From Gemmatimonadota bacterium (lineage in GTDB: Bacteria; Gemmatimonadota; Gemmatimonadetes; Gemmatimonadales; Gemmatimonadaceae), in NCBI GenBank assembly GCA_016719105.1, contig JADKAQ010000004.1:124001-188000 (forward strand): DNA of 64,000 nt, read 5' to 3'. Position numbers and translations under genes: made by a program. Of this stretch, positions 17,289-26,634 are shown piece by piece (the stretch's first letter is position 1; each line of letters starts with the position of its first letter). The notes under the pieces are model-generated. The model worked only from the letters and a program-made list of their open reading frames with translations. It was not told the origin of the DNA and ran no database searches.

Positions 17289-18838
17289 TCGCCCCGTGGA
17301 TGCTCTACACCGTGGTGGTAGGCGCGTGTGCCGCTGCCGCGGCGCTGGCGGTCGAGCCGCTGGTGGTGGCGCGCGGTGGTGCGAGACGTGGGGGCTGGTT
17401 GGTGGCGCTCGTCGTTGCCTTCCTCGGGCCGGTCGCGGTCGCCATTCGTCCGGTGGCGCTCCCTGGCGCCCTGCCGACGGCCGTGGGAGCGTCGCGCGTG
17501 GCGAGCGGAGGGGGCACCCCGATCCTCGTTCCGGCGGGGGCGGATTGGGAGCGGTGGCTCGTGGTCGTTTGGATGGCGGCATCGCTGGCGATGTGGTTGG
17601 CGCTGGCGGTCAGCGCGTTCCAACTCTGGCGTGCAGGACGACGGGCCACGGCGGTCGTCCTCGACGGCGCGCGCGTCGCCCTCACCCCCGACACCGGGCC
17701 TGGAGCCCTCTGCTTCGGCGGCACACGCATCGTGATGCCCGCGTGGCTGGCGACGCTCGACGTGTCGCGCCGTGCGCTCCTGGTTCGCCATGAGGATGAG
17801 CACGTGCGCGCGGGCGATCCGTATCTCCTCCTGGCGTCACTCGGCGCGCTCGCGCTGATGCCCTGGAACCCCTCGCTCTGGTTCATCGCGCAGCGCCTGC
17901 GCACGGCGCTCGAGCTCGATTGTGATGCCCGTGTCCTTGCCAGTGGTGCCGACGTGCGGACCTATGGCGAGTTGCTCCTGACGGTTGCCGCCACGCGGCG
18001 CCCGCCTCGGCTTGCGGCCTACCTGGCGTTTGCCGCCTCTCCCTCTCCCCTCGAACGAAGGATTCGCGCCATGACCTCCCTCCGCCCCGACCTGGGGACC
18101 ATGCGCCAGCTCCTGCTGGCTGTCGTGGCCCTCAGCGCCGTCGTCACCGCCTGCGAGACCCGTCGCCCTGACCCGGTCGCCCCGGTGACCTCCTTCACGG
18201 TGGCCGACGGCCAGGTGACGGCCGCATCGACGCCCACGGGTGCGCAGGCCGACTCGATCAAGGTGCGGTTGAGCACCGAGGTGCGCGAGCGCGTCCCCGC
18301 CCCCACGCTCTCGGGGAACGTGAACGATCCGCTGGTCATGGTCTACGATGCCGAGGGACGGGTGGTCATGACCGGGCGCCTCGGGGCGAGGAGCTCCACG
18401 GGACAGCTGATGCTCGATTCGCTCCCCGTGCCGGCTGATGCGATCGCCACCGTCGAGGTGATCAAGGACGGATCGTTCCTGCCGGCGGAGGCGAAGGGCG
18501 GAGTGATCCGGCTGACGCTCAAGGCCGATCGCTCCATGAAGCGATCGCCCGCCCCGGCGAGTGCGGGGGCCGGTGTCAGCGTTCGCGAGCGGAGTGAGAC
18601 GGCGGCGCCTCCCCGAACCCTTGTCGCCATCGTCATGAACAGCGAGGGGAAGGAACTCCTTCGCGAGGAGATCACTGCCCAGGGCGGTCGTGGGGCGGGT
18701 GAACGGCTCGACCAGTTGGTGGATCCGGCCGCGATTGCCAGCGTCAACGTGATCAAGGTCCCGGCGGGCGCGGCAGCGCCGCGCGACGAAGTGCACATCG
18801 TGCTAAAGCCCGGGCAGGGACTCAAGGCACGGCGTTAG
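17285..18838 (+). CDS. M56 (BlaR1-type) membrane metallopeptidase with plug-like C-terminal repeats
   Basis: This protein of 517 residues has N-terminal membrane helices (about 5-22, 38-62 and 92-118), a zinc site HEDEH (169-173) and a further membrane helix near 270-285 (LLLAVVALSAVVTAC). The M56 partner of a BlaI repressor senses a signal outside and cleaves the repressor. The usual penicillin-binding sensor domain is absent. The external part instead has two short repeats ending in IATVEVIKDG...GVIRLTLK and IASVNVIKV...VHIVLK. These resemble the VEVIKG segment of TonB-receptor plug domains. The start overlaps the repressor gene by 4 bp (GTGA). What it senses is unknown. Confidence 0.85.
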   Translation: MIAPWMLYTVVVGACAAAAALAVEPLVVARGGARRGGWLVALVVAFLGPVAVAIRPVALPGALPTAVGASRVASGGGTPILVPAGADWERWLVVVWMAASLAMWLALAVSAFQLWRAGRRATAVVLDGARVALTPDTGPGALCFGGTRIVMPAWLATLDVSRRALLVRHEDEHVRAGDPYLLLASLGALALMPWNPSLWFIAQRLRTALELDCDARVLASGADVRTYGELLLTVAATRRPPRLAAYLAFAASPSPLERRIRAMTSLRPDLGTMRQLLLAVVALSAVVTACETRRPDPVAPVTSFTVADGQVTAASTPTGAQADSIKVRLSTEVRERVPAPTLSGNVNDPLVMVYDAEGRVVMTGRLGARSSTGQLMLDSLPVPADAIATVEVIKDGSFLPAEAKGGVIRLTLKADRSMKRSPAPASAGAGVSVRERSETAAPPRTLVAIVMNSEGKELLREEITAQGGRGAGERLDQLVDPAAIASVNVIKVPAGAAAPRDEVHIVLKPGQGLKARR

Positions 18839-18941
18839 GCGACCGCGCCGCCCCGACGTCACGCCCCACGGGTGGTCCGCGTCGGCGACGTACGCCGTCC
18901 GGTCCGCGCCGACCGCCTAACGCCCGACCGCCAGCTGCCGC

Positions 18942-19280
18942 CTAGCGGCGCCAGAACGTTTCGTCCACCACGCCGACATCGAGGGTCAGGCCGGTGGACG
19001 ATGCCGCATCGGGGGTGATGTCGATGCGTGATGTCTCGACCAGCGCCCCATTGGGGGCGTACAGGACGAGGGCCAGCGTGTCGCGCGCGCGGCGGTAGCG
19101 CGACCGCTGCTCGTCGCTCGCGTCGACGTCGCCCACGGGCAGGAGCGCGAAGATCGGCTCGACGAGCTCCCATCCCAACCCGGGACGAAAGGCGCCACGC
19201 GCCGTGCGCCTGTCGGCGTCGCGCTGGGCCAGGTCCGAGCGACCGACGATCACGTCGCGCAGCTTCAGCACATACGACAC
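18942..19280 (-). CDS. Conserved-looking small protein of unknown function
   Basis: This protein of 112 residues begins MSYVLKLRDVIVGRSDLAQRD and is predicted soluble, with no signal peptide or motif I recognise. It contains a beta-rich middle (FALLPVGDVD, TLALVLYAPNGALVE). The start lies only 13 bp after the nadE stop, so it is probably the last gene of the nadE transcript. It may be a diverged relative of small nucleic-acid or cofactor-binding proteins, but I cannot assign a role. Confidence 0.6.
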   Translation of the reverse strand: MSYVLKLRDVIVGRSDLAQRDADRRTARGAFRPGLGWELVEPIFALLPVGDVDASDEQRSRYRRARDTLALVLYAPNGALVETSRIDITPDAASSTGLTLDVGVVDETFWRR

Positions 19281-19293
19281 AGGCGCCTCGCCG

Positions 19294-21240
19294 TTAGTAG
19301 TCGACTGGGCGCAGGTACGATTCGCCGATCGCCGTCTGCGAGAGCATGGCGACGGTCGGGAGCTTGCGCTTCCAGTGCGTCCCGTCGAGCCGACGGCGCA
19401 CCAGCGCCACCTCGGCCGCGTCGAAGCCGTGCGACACCAGGTCGTTGGCCGAGAAGCCGGTGAGGAGCCAGTTGAGGATGATGTCGGCGCGCGCGTAACT
19501 GATCCCGAAGTCCCCTTCGTCGGTCTGCCCCTTGATGAGGTCTGCCGAAGCCGGCTTGCTGACGATCACGTCGGGGACGCCGAGGTGTCGCGCCAACGCC
19601 CAGACTTGCGTCTTGAACAGGTCGCCGAGCGGGTTGATGGGGGGCGAATCGTCGGCATGCCAGGTGAAGTAGCCGAAGAGTCGCTCGGTCTTGTTCCCGG
19701 TGCCTAACGGGACGCCGCGCAGGGTCGCCGACTGGTCGAACAAGGCGATCATGCGCACGCGCGCCATCACGTTGCCGCGGCGCGTGGGATCGGCGTCGGG
19801 TTCGTGCGCCAGGTAGCCGTCCACGGCGCCGGAGATGTCCAGGGTGCGCGACGGGATCCCGAGGGCGTCGACGACGAGCTGCGCATGCTCCAGCGATTCG
19901 GGGCTCGAGGTGCGATAGGGGAGTCGCAGCCCGAGCACGTTCTCGGCGCCGAGGGCGCGGGCCGCGAGGAAGGCGGTGACGGCGGAGTCGACCCCTCCCG
20001 AAACGCCGACGACGGCCTTGGCAAAGCCGCGCCGCGCCATCTCGTCCCGGATGAAGCGCGTGAGCCAGGCTTCGACGAGCGGGGCGTTGATCGTCAGGGG
20101 GGGCGGGCCACCGATCCCGTCGAGGGGGTCGGCAGCGGAAATGATACGAACCGCGGGGAATTGATGACGCGCGGTGGGGCGGGGAGGGTGAGGATTTGTT
20201 GTTGGGGGGGGCCCCCCGCTCGAGCGGAGCCCGACCTCGGTCGCCTGCACCGGCGCACCGGCCTCACCGCTCGCAGCGGGCAATGCCTCGCCGCTCACCG
20301 CCGACTCATCGGTGTCGTACGGCGTCAGCCCCGCGCGTTCGCCACGCTCGGCCCCTTCCAGCGAACGGCGCAGGTGCGGGAGCGCCGTCCGGAGGTCGGC
20401 CAGCAACGGTGTATCGGCGCGTGCGCGCCCGATGTCGCCCAGGTCGAGCGTGGTGACCAGGAGCGCCTCTTCCCACTCCGGACCGCGAACGCGCAGGTCG
20501 CCGTGCGGCCCCAGCAGCGCCGAGCAGCCGGCGAAGACCTTTCCCCCCTCGCTCCCCACCAGGTTGGCGAGGGAGACGAAGACGCCATGCTCCTCGGCGA
20601 TCTCGCGAATCAGTCGCTCCCAGCGGGCGACCGTCGCCGGCCCGGGGTGGCCGTCGTCGCGCGGATGGATACCGCGCGCCGGTGCAGCTGACGATACGAA
20701 GATCACCTCGGCGTCGTCGAGCGCGGCGATCGTCCCCGAGAGCGAGTGCCAGGCGTCCTCGCAGATCAGGATCGCGGCACGCCCCCACGGCGTGTCGAAG
20801 GCACGGATCTCGTGCCCGCGTTCCACGAAGCGCTCCTCGTCGAACAGCCCGTACGTCGGCAGGAATGCCTTGCGGTGCACGTGCAGGACACGCGGTGCCC
20901 CCTCGCCAAGCCGCACGTACGCTGCGGAATTGTAGAGTGTCCCCCGCCAGCGCTCGTAGAAGCCGGCGATCACGTCCACGGGGCGCAGGGCGCCTTTCGC
21001 GGCGGCCCGATACGCTCGGTCGAGGTCGGCCGCGAGCGTGCCTGCGCTCACGGCCACCTCACGCACACCGCCCTCGACGAAGTACCCCGACAGCACGGTC
21101 TCGGGGAGATGAACGACCTGCGGTCTCGGCTGGCTCTCGGCGAGCTGGGCGAGCAGTTCGCCCAGCCGGGCGAGGTTCCCCTGATAGTCGCCCTTGCGCG
21201 GGTGCAGCTGGGCGACGGCGATGGTCACGGAGCGCGGCAT
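19294..21240 (-). CDS. nadE: Glutamine-dependent NAD+ synthetase
   Basis: The enzyme makes NAD+ from deamido-NAD+, ATP and glutamine. Residues 1-270 are a nitrilase-fold glutaminase with the Glu-Lys-Cys triad E47 (HLPETVLSGYF), K124 (HRKAFLPTYG) and C160 (ILICEDAWHS). Residues about 375-648 are the synthetase, with the PP-loop SGGVDS (414-419), the ATP-site text GTGNKTERLFGYFTWHADD and KPASADLIKGQTDEGDFG. At 648 residues it is of usual length, but the linker at about 290-365 is a Pro/Gly/Ser-rich stretch likely to be disordered. It lies 36 bp downstream of the glycan-cluster barrel gene and may share that transcript. Confidence 0.95.
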   Translation of the reverse strand: MPRSVTIAVAQLHPRKGDYQGNLARLGELLAQLAESQPRPQVVHLPETVLSGYFVEGGVREVAVSAGTLAADLDRAYRAAAKGALRPVDVIAGFYERWRGTLYNSAAYVRLGEGAPRVLHVHRKAFLPTYGLFDEERFVERGHEIRAFDTPWGRAAILICEDAWHSLSGTIAALDDAEVIFVSSAAPARGIHPRDDGHPGPATVARWERLIREIAEEHGVFVSLANLVGSEGGKVFAGCSALLGPHGDLRVRGPEWEEALLVTTLDLGDIGRARADTPLLADLRTALPHLRRSLEGAERGERAGLTPYDTDESAVSGEALPAASGEAGAPVQATEVGLRSSGGPPPTTNPHPPRPTARHQFPAVRIISAADPLDGIGGPPPLTINAPLVEAWLTRFIRDEMARRGFAKAVVGVSGGVDSAVTAFLAARALGAENVLGLRLPYRTSSPESLEHAQLVVDALGIPSRTLDISGAVDGYLAHEPDADPTRRGNVMARVRMIALFDQSATLRGVPLGTGNKTERLFGYFTWHADDSPPINPLGDLFKTQVWALARHLGVPDVIVSKPASADLIKGQTDEGDFGISYARADIILNWLLTGFSANDLVSHGFDAAEVALVRRRLDGTHWKRKLPTVAMLSQTAIGESYLRPVDY

Positions 21241-21276
21241 GCCGAAAGCTGGCCTCCCGCGCCCCGGACAGCAACG

Positions 21277-22356
21277 CTACCAGCGACGCGAAATCCCCAC
21301 CGAGACGAGGTGTTGCACGAAGTGCTTGTCGGGGTCGTTGGAGCCGCGGCGCTCCGGTTCGTAGCGCACGTCGAGATCGTTCCCCCAGGCGCTCCATCGC
21401 CATCCGAGCGCCGGCTCCCATCGGAAGTCGTGGCGTGGGACGTCCACGTCCTCCACCTCGACGAAACGGTTGGGGTAGCGCTGGTCCCGGTACTTCAGCT
21501 CGATGTCGAGGAACGAGCGCTGTCCCAGCGGCGCACTGTACGCCGTCGCGAAGGTGATGCGACGGTAGTCGAAGCGGTCGCCGCGGGCTGCATTGCGTTC
21601 CACGCGTGCCTCCCCTTCCCACGTGGAACCGTCGGCCGACCGCTGCCGGAGTTCGACGGCGCCGTACGCATTGCGCGCATGCTGTTCGGGCGCATCGGGG
21701 TACCGGCGCCAGCGATGCGCTCCAACCAACCGCAGCCGGTGTCGATCGGAGAGCCTGAGGTCCACGCGCGGCAGCACGGCCACCTGGTCGGCCACGTCGC
21801 GGTCCTCGGCCGATCCCTTGAGCGAGCCTTCGCTGACCAGCCCGACCTCGAGCGCGCGCGCCAGCTGGGCGGTTGCCGAGATGCGCAGCCGTTGGGACAC
21901 GCGATCGAAGCGCTCGGTCGCCGAGTAACGGTGCACGGCGGCGTCGTACTCCGTGGCCAGCCACGGGCGATCGCCCCCCGCCTGCAGGCGCAATCCGAGC
22001 CCGCTCACCATTCCCACCGAGCGTGTCGGCACCAGGTCACGATTGACGTTGCTGTCGTAGCGCGACCCCATGAACGAGACGAGGGAGATCCATCGGTCGG
22101 CCGGGCGCGCCATCGGCTCCCGGGATGCCTTGGCGCGGGCATCGACGCCCTTGCCGACGGCGCCGGCCACGGTGCGGGAACGCAAGGCGACATCCGTCAG
22201 GCGCAACGAATCCACCGGCGGCACGACGGCTGGCCGAGCGGCGATTGTCAGCGGCGGAACGACGGGTCGCTTCCGGGCCTGGCGCGACTGCGCGGGGAGC
22301 ACCCCGGCGGCACCGGCCACCAGCGCCAGCACGGGGAGCGCGGTGCGGAGATTCAT
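21277..22356 (-). CDS. Outer-membrane beta-barrel protein at the end of the glycan cluster
   Basis: This protein of 359 residues has a signal peptide (NLRTALPVLALVAGAAGVLPAQ) and a basic stretch. From about residue 85 it shows repeated amphipathic strands ending in SVGISRRW, a terminal aromatic as used for outer-membrane assembly. The strands resemble porin-like surface-barrel proteins, but no family is certain. The ATG at 22356 overlaps the upstream phosphotransferase stop by 4 bp (ATGA), which decides the start and ties it to the cluster. It may be the outer-membrane exit or a receptor for the product made by the upstream genes. Confidence 0.75.
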   Translation of the reverse strand: MNLRTALPVLALVAGAAGVLPAQSRQARKRPVVPPLTIAARPAVVPPVDSLRLTDVALRSRTVAGAVGKGVDARAKASREPMARPADRWISLVSFMGSRYDSNVNRDLVPTRSVGMVSGLGLRLQAGGDRPWLATEYDAAVHRYSATERFDRVSQRLRISATAQLARALEVGLVSEGSLKGSAEDRDVADQVAVLPRVDLRLSDRHRLRLVGAHRWRRYPDAPEQHARNAYGAVELRQRSADGSTWEGEARVERNAARGDRFDYRRITFATAYSAPLGQRSFLDIELKYRDQRYPNRFVEVEDVDVPRHDFRWEPALGWRWSAWGNDLDVRYEPERRGSNDPDKHFVQHLVSVGISRRW

Positions 22357-24809
22357 GACGCGCCTTCCTCGAGGAAATGGTCGCACAGTGTGTCGAGCGA
22401 TTGCGGCTCACGGCCGATCGCACCACGCGTGAGGTGCAGGACGTGGTGGAGCAGCGTGCCGGCGTATGGACGGCGGTCGGCATGATGCCGGGCGATCTCG
22501 GCGAGCCGCGCCAGGGTGAGTACCGCGTATCGGGCGACGGCGTCCGACGTGAGGGGGGTGTGTAGGGCGCCAAGGGCCCCGTCGCCGAAGGTGCGTGCCG
22601 CCACGATGAGCGCCCCGTGTCGCGCCGCCGTCCGGAGCGACAGCTCCAGCAGGTGCCCGATCATGTTCCCGGCATCCAGCGCGGGATCACCGTCAGCCGC
22701 AAGGTCGAGATCGACGACCCAGGTGCGCGTGCCGTCAAGCAGCAGCTGGTCGGGATAGAAGTCGCGATGCAGCAGCGTGCGTGGCAGTCGCCCCCGCAGC
22801 GGGGCGCCAAGCGCAACACAGCGTGTCGTCGCCAGTGACAGCGCGCTGGCGAGCGCGGGCGACTCGCGCGCCCATGTCGCCAGGCGCGTGGCGAGCGTGT
22901 CCAGCTCGTCATCGACGGTGCGTCGGCGGCGCGAGGTGACCGGCGCCTGATGCAGCGCCGTCATCGCGACCGCCATCTGCGTGCCGATGCGTGCGGCGTC
23001 ACCATCCGCGAGCAACAGCGCGGTGGCGGGAGTGCCGGCGACCCGTTCGAACAGCGAGAGGTGGTGCGCGTCGACGACGCCGACCGGGCGTGGGACACCG
23101 ACGGAGGCGGCGCCGTCGCCGGAGAGGCCGGCGAAGCGCAGCGCGTGCGCCAGGATCACGGACCGCTCGTCCGTCCCACGCGCGCGCACCTTGCCGATCC
23201 AACGCGCGGCAGCGCCGTCGCCCCGCGTCAGGCGAACGTCGAGCACCGCCCGTCGCCCTGGCTTGTGACGGATGAGCGACACGTCCTGGACGTCGCGGAT
23301 GGGAAAGGGGTCTCCCAGTCGGCGCGCGCGGAGGGCGAGCAGCGCGGCGGGCGGGTCGAGGAGCGGGGCGGCGAAGGCGAGGGCCGGGTCCGCGGCCAAC
23401 TGCAGGTAGGTGCGCGCGCCCGGCGAGTGCGGCGTGCTGGCCGCGCTCGCGCTCGTGCTGGGCGCGCTCGTGCTGGGCAGGCTCGCGCTGGGCAGGCTCG
23501 TGCCGCACGGCGTGCCGCCGGTCCGCGGCGCGACGGTCGCGTCCCGCAGCGCGCGCTCGGCGCGATCGAGGAGCGCCCGCGTGAGGGTAGGCCACTCGTC
23601 GTGACGGTGACGGAAGGGGTGCGGCGTGAGGCGCAGGATGGCCTCCGCCAGCCGCAACGACAGCCATCGGCGATCGATCGCCCCGCCGGCCGATGCGTAT
23701 CCCTGCAGCAGGTCCCCCTCGATGCCCGCGACGTGCGCCTCGGTGAGCTCCCCGCGTGCGGCGTCGCGATGCAGGTGCGCCACGAAGAGGGCGAGGTCGG
23801 CGTGAGAGTCGCCGAGTGCGGCCTCATCGAAGTCGATGAGCCCGAGCTGGTGGTCGTCGACGAGGAACTGCTTGGCGTAGCAGTCGCCGTGCGTGGGGAC
23901 GGCACGACGGGGCGCGCCGGCCAGGCGAGGCGCGATGGCATCGGTGATCGCGGCGAGGCGCTGCTGCTCGGAGGGGAGAAGTGCCCCGACATCCGACGCC
24001 AGCGCGCGCAACGACATGGCGTCGCGCGCGGCGTTGCGCCGAGGCCAGCCATCACGAGGGCCGGCGTGCAGTGCGGCGATGGCGCGCCCGACGCGGCGCA
24101 GTAGCTCCGGCGTGGCTGCGCCGCGGGCGATGCGATCGGCGAGCAGTTCCCCGGGGAGCCACTCGATGGCACGCACGCAGCGGCGATCGTGGCGGCCAAG
24201 CTCGCGAGCCGCGCGGACGTCGCTGCTCCCATCGAGCCATGCCGGCGTGGGACCCAACGAGGGAAAATCCGCGTGGGTGTAGCCCTTCACGGCCGCGTAG
24301 GGGGTGCCGGACCGGTCCACGCGCGCCACGTAGCGGCGCGACGGCTTGTACACCAGTCGACGCGGCGCCAGGCCATCGTCGTCGGGCGATGCGAGGCCGA
24401 CGCGGTCGTAGAGTCGTTGGCGCGCGGTGTCGTCGTGCAGGCGTGCGAGCGCCGGCAACGCCCGGTCATGCGGGAAGGCGATGGACAGCAGGCGCTGCGC
24501 ACGATCGATCACGGTGGTTGCGCCGTCGCGCACGGCACGCTCGGCGTCGCGCGCGAAGGCGGTTGCTCCCTCGGTGTCGCGTGCGTACGCGCGCACCACG
24601 TGCGTACGGCATCCGCTCGCCGACGCGATGTCGAGGCTCGTCAGGCAGGATCGCCCGGCCTTGTAGCGAACGTACGAGATGCCAGCGGTAGTCGTGGCAT
24701 CGTCGGCGCCGTGCACGAAGGCGAGCAGTGCGTCCGGGCTGAGCACGGTGGCGAGTCCCGGAATCGCGCGATCGCGCTGCGCGAGGGCGGCGTCGCCCTC
24801 ACCCAGCAT
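22353..24809 (-). CDS. Tandem-domain APH-family phosphotransferase
   Basis: This protein of about 818 residues has two aminoglycoside-phosphotransferase-like kinase folds in a row. Domain 1 has HGDCYAKQ (H307, D309) and LIDFDEAALGDSHADLALF. Domain 2 has HRDFYPDQ (H681, D683) and VVDLDLAADGDPALDAGNM. In both, the metal-binding Asn expected five residues after the catalytic Asp is Gln, a variant seen in some APH relatives. A low-complexity Ser/Ala/Pro linker (around residues 440-475) separates the halves. Such kinases phosphorylate sugars, lipids or small alcohols. The start is uncertain: the ATG at 24809 (or 24821) overlaps the end of the ABC exporter gene. Its place in the glycan cluster suggests a sugar or lipid-linked substrate. 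Confidence 0.75.
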   Translation of the reverse strand: MLGEGDAALAQRDRAIPGLATVLSPDALLAFVHGADDATTTAGISYVRYKAGRSCLTSLDIASASGCRTHVVRAYARDTEGATAFARDAERAVRDGATTVIDRAQRLLSIAFPHDRALPALARLHDDTARQRLYDRVGLASPDDDGLAPRRLVYKPSRRYVARVDRSGTPYAAVKGYTHADFPSLGPTPAWLDGSSDVRAARELGRHDRRCVRAIEWLPGELLADRIARGAATPELLRRVGRAIAALHAGPRDGWPRRNAARDAMSLRALASDVGALLPSEQQRLAAITDAIAPRLAGAPRRAVPTHGDCYAKQFLVDDHQLGLIDFDEAALGDSHADLALFVAHLHRDAARGELTEAHVAGIEGDLLQGYASAGGAIDRRWLSLRLAEAILRLTPHPFRHRHDEWPTLTRALLDRAERALRDATVAPRTGGTPCGTSLPSASLPSTSAPSTSASAASTPHSPGARTYLQLAADPALAFAAPLLDPPAALLALRARRLGDPFPIRDVQDVSLIRHKPGRRAVLDVRLTRGDGAAARWIGKVRARGTDERSVILAHALRFAGLSGDGAASVGVPRPVGVVDAHHLSLFERVAGTPATALLLADGDAARIGTQMAVAMTALHQAPVTSRRRRTVDDELDTLATRLATWARESPALASALSLATTRCVALGAPLRGRLPRTLLHRDFYPDQLLLDGTRTWVVDLDLAADGDPALDAGNMIGHLLELSLRTAARHGALIVAARTFGDGALGALHTPLTSDAVARYAVLTLARLAEIARHHADRRPYAGTLLHHVLHLTRGAIGREPQSLDTLCDHFLEEGAS
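23430..23520. repeat. Short repeats within the phosphotransferase linker
   Basis: Repeated GCTCGTGCTGGGC and GCTGGGCAGGCTCG words encode the Ser/Ala/Pro-rich linker between the two kinase domains. A stretch like this can change length by slippage without breaking the frame when units are multiples of three. Confidence 0.5.
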
Positions 24810-26634
24810 GGGACACCGCATAGGGGACCGGGGCCGGGGCGATGCCGGAACGGGCTGCCTGCTCGCGATACCAGCGGGCGAACTGCCCACCGTCGCGCAC
24901 CAGCACCGATGGGGCGCCCTGCTCCACGACCTGCCCGCCGTCGAGGACGAGGACGCGGTCGGCGCGAGCGGCCAGGTGCAACGCGTGCGTGACGAGGATC
25001 GTCGTACGTCCGCGCGCCAGGCGCGCGATCGCGGCCGCCACCGCCTGTTCGTTGTCCTCATCGAGGCCGGCCGTCGGCTCATCGAGCACGACGAGCGGCG
25101 TGTTACGCAGAAAGGCGCGCGCGAGCGCGAGGCGCTGGCGCTGTCCATTGGAGAGCGTGACCCCACGTTCACCCACCATGGTATCCAGCCCATCCGGGAG
25201 CGGCGCGATGAACTCCAGCGCGTGGCTGTCGCGCAGCGCCGCCAGCAGTCGCGTGTCATCGGCGTCAGGCGCCACGAGCTGCAGGTTGTGGCGCAGTGTC
25301 CCGGCGAAGAGGACGGTATCCTGCAGGACGACGCCCACCTGTGCGCGGTAGGACTCGCGCCGGTAGTGGCGGATGTCCTCGCCATCCACCACGATGCGTC
25401 CGCTCACTGGCTCGTGCAGCCGGGTGAGGAGCGATGCGAGAGTAGACTTGCCGGCTCCCGAGCGCCCGACGACGGCGACGAGCTCGCCAGGTGCAATGCT
25501 GAACGACACCTCGCGCAGGATCGGGACATCCGGCTCGTAGCCGAAGCTGACTACCTCGAAGCGGACGGCCCCACGAAGGGGTGGAGCAACGATCGCCCCC
25601 GGGGCATCGGGGGTCCCCACCGGCGTCTCCAGGATCTCCAGCACGCGCTCGGCCGCGGCCGATGCCTTGCCCAGTCGCGCTGTGTACTTGGCGAAGCTCT
25701 GCAGCGGCTTGAAGGCCGCCTTGAGGTAGGCGACGAAGACGACGAGATCGCCCGCGCTCATCGCTCCGCCCAGGACTTCGTACGCGCCGCGCCAGAGCAC
25801 GAGCGCCGTCGAGAGCGCGATGAGAATGTCGACCGACCGCTCGAGCCCGGCGGCCAGACGCTTGGAGCGGACTCCCTGCTTGAGGCTTCCGGCGTTCTGG
25901 CGCCCGAAGGTGCCGGCCATCGCGTCCTGCATCGACAGCGCCTGCACGGTGCGGATGGCGCTCACCGATTCGGCGGCAGCGGCTGCCATCGCCCCTTCCC
26001 GCGCGCGCTGCGCCCGCGCGGCCTCGCGCAGGCGTCCATGCGTGCGGCGCCAGCGGAAGAGGAAGAAGGGGAGCGGGGCACACGCGATGAGGGCGAGCCC
26101 CGGCTGCATCCAGAGCATGAGTGCCGTCATCCCGACGAGGATCGTGGCGTCGCCCAGCAGCGGGAGGAGCGCCGTGACCGCGACGTCCTGCAGCATGCCG
26201 ACATCGTTGGTGAGCCGGACGGTGAGGTCGCCGGCGCGCGCGCGGGCGTGGAAGCCCAGTGGCAGGAGTTGCATCTGGCGGAAGAGCGCCTCGCGCACCC
26301 CCGTCAGCGCCCGCGAGGCCACCGTGGCAAGGGCCACGGTCTGGATGTAGCTCGCCACGGCGCGTAGCGAGACGGCGGCGACCAGCGCGATCGCCGCCAG
26401 GGAGATCACCTGCGATGCCTCGAGCCCGGCGGCGCCGGCGGTGCGTCCGGCCTGCGGGAGCACGCGATCGAAGACGAGCTTGAGCGGCCAGGGCTCCGCC
26501 AGCCGCAACGCCACTTCGGCGAGCAGGGATGCCGTCGCGAGGGCGATGGTCGCCCGCTGCGCGCGCAGCGCGGGGAGCAGGTGAGGGGCCAGGCGACGCC
26601 AGGTGCCGGCGCCACGGCGCGGACGGCGGCTCAT
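24799..26634 (-). CDS. ABC exporter, fused transmembrane and ATPase domains
   Basis: This half-transporter of 611 residues is of the MsbA/lipid-exporter type. Six membrane helices occupy about residues 20-320. The ATPase domain follows, with Walker A GRSGAGKST, Q-loop VLQDTVLFAG, signature LSNGQRQRLALARAF, Walker B LVVLDEPTAGLD and switch His in THALHLAARADRV. It should work as a homodimer moving a lipid-linked or amphipathic product across the inner membrane. The ATG at 26634 overlaps the preceding glycosyltransferase stop by 4 bp (ATGA). Context among glycosyltransferases suggests it exports their product. Confidence 0.9.
   Translation of the reverse strand: MSRRPRRGAGTWRRLAPHLLPALRAQRATIALATASLLAEVALRLAEPWPLKLVFDRVLPQAGRTAGAAGLEASQVISLAAIALVAAVSLRAVASYIQTVALATVASRALTGVREALFRQMQLLPLGFHARARAGDLTVRLTNDVGMLQDVAVTALLPLLGDATILVGMTALMLWMQPGLALIACAPLPFFLFRWRRTHGRLREAARAQRAREGAMAAAAAESVSAIRTVQALSMQDAMAGTFGRQNAGSLKQGVRSKRLAAGLERSVDILIALSTALVLWRGAYEVLGGAMSAGDLVVFVAYLKAAFKPLQSFAKYTARLGKASAAAERVLEILETPVGTPDAPGAIVAPPLRGAVRFEVVSFGYEPDVPILREVSFSIAPGELVAVVGRSGAGKSTLASLLTRLHEPVSGRIVVDGEDIRHYRRESYRAQVGVVLQDTVLFAGTLRHNLQLVAPDADDTRLLAALRDSHALEFIAPLPDGLDTMVGERGVTLSNGQRQRLALARAFLRNTPLVVLDEPTAGLDEDNEQAVAAAIARLARGRTTILVTHALHLAARADRVLVLDGGQVVEQGAPSVLVRDGGQFARWYREQAARSGIAPAPVPYAVSHAG

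Noticed and set aside
22353..25385. A longer protein beginning in the ABC exporter gene and running into the phosphotransferase
   Set aside because: The first 190 residues are the exporter gene read in the wrong frame. The APH domain text begins only near 24809.
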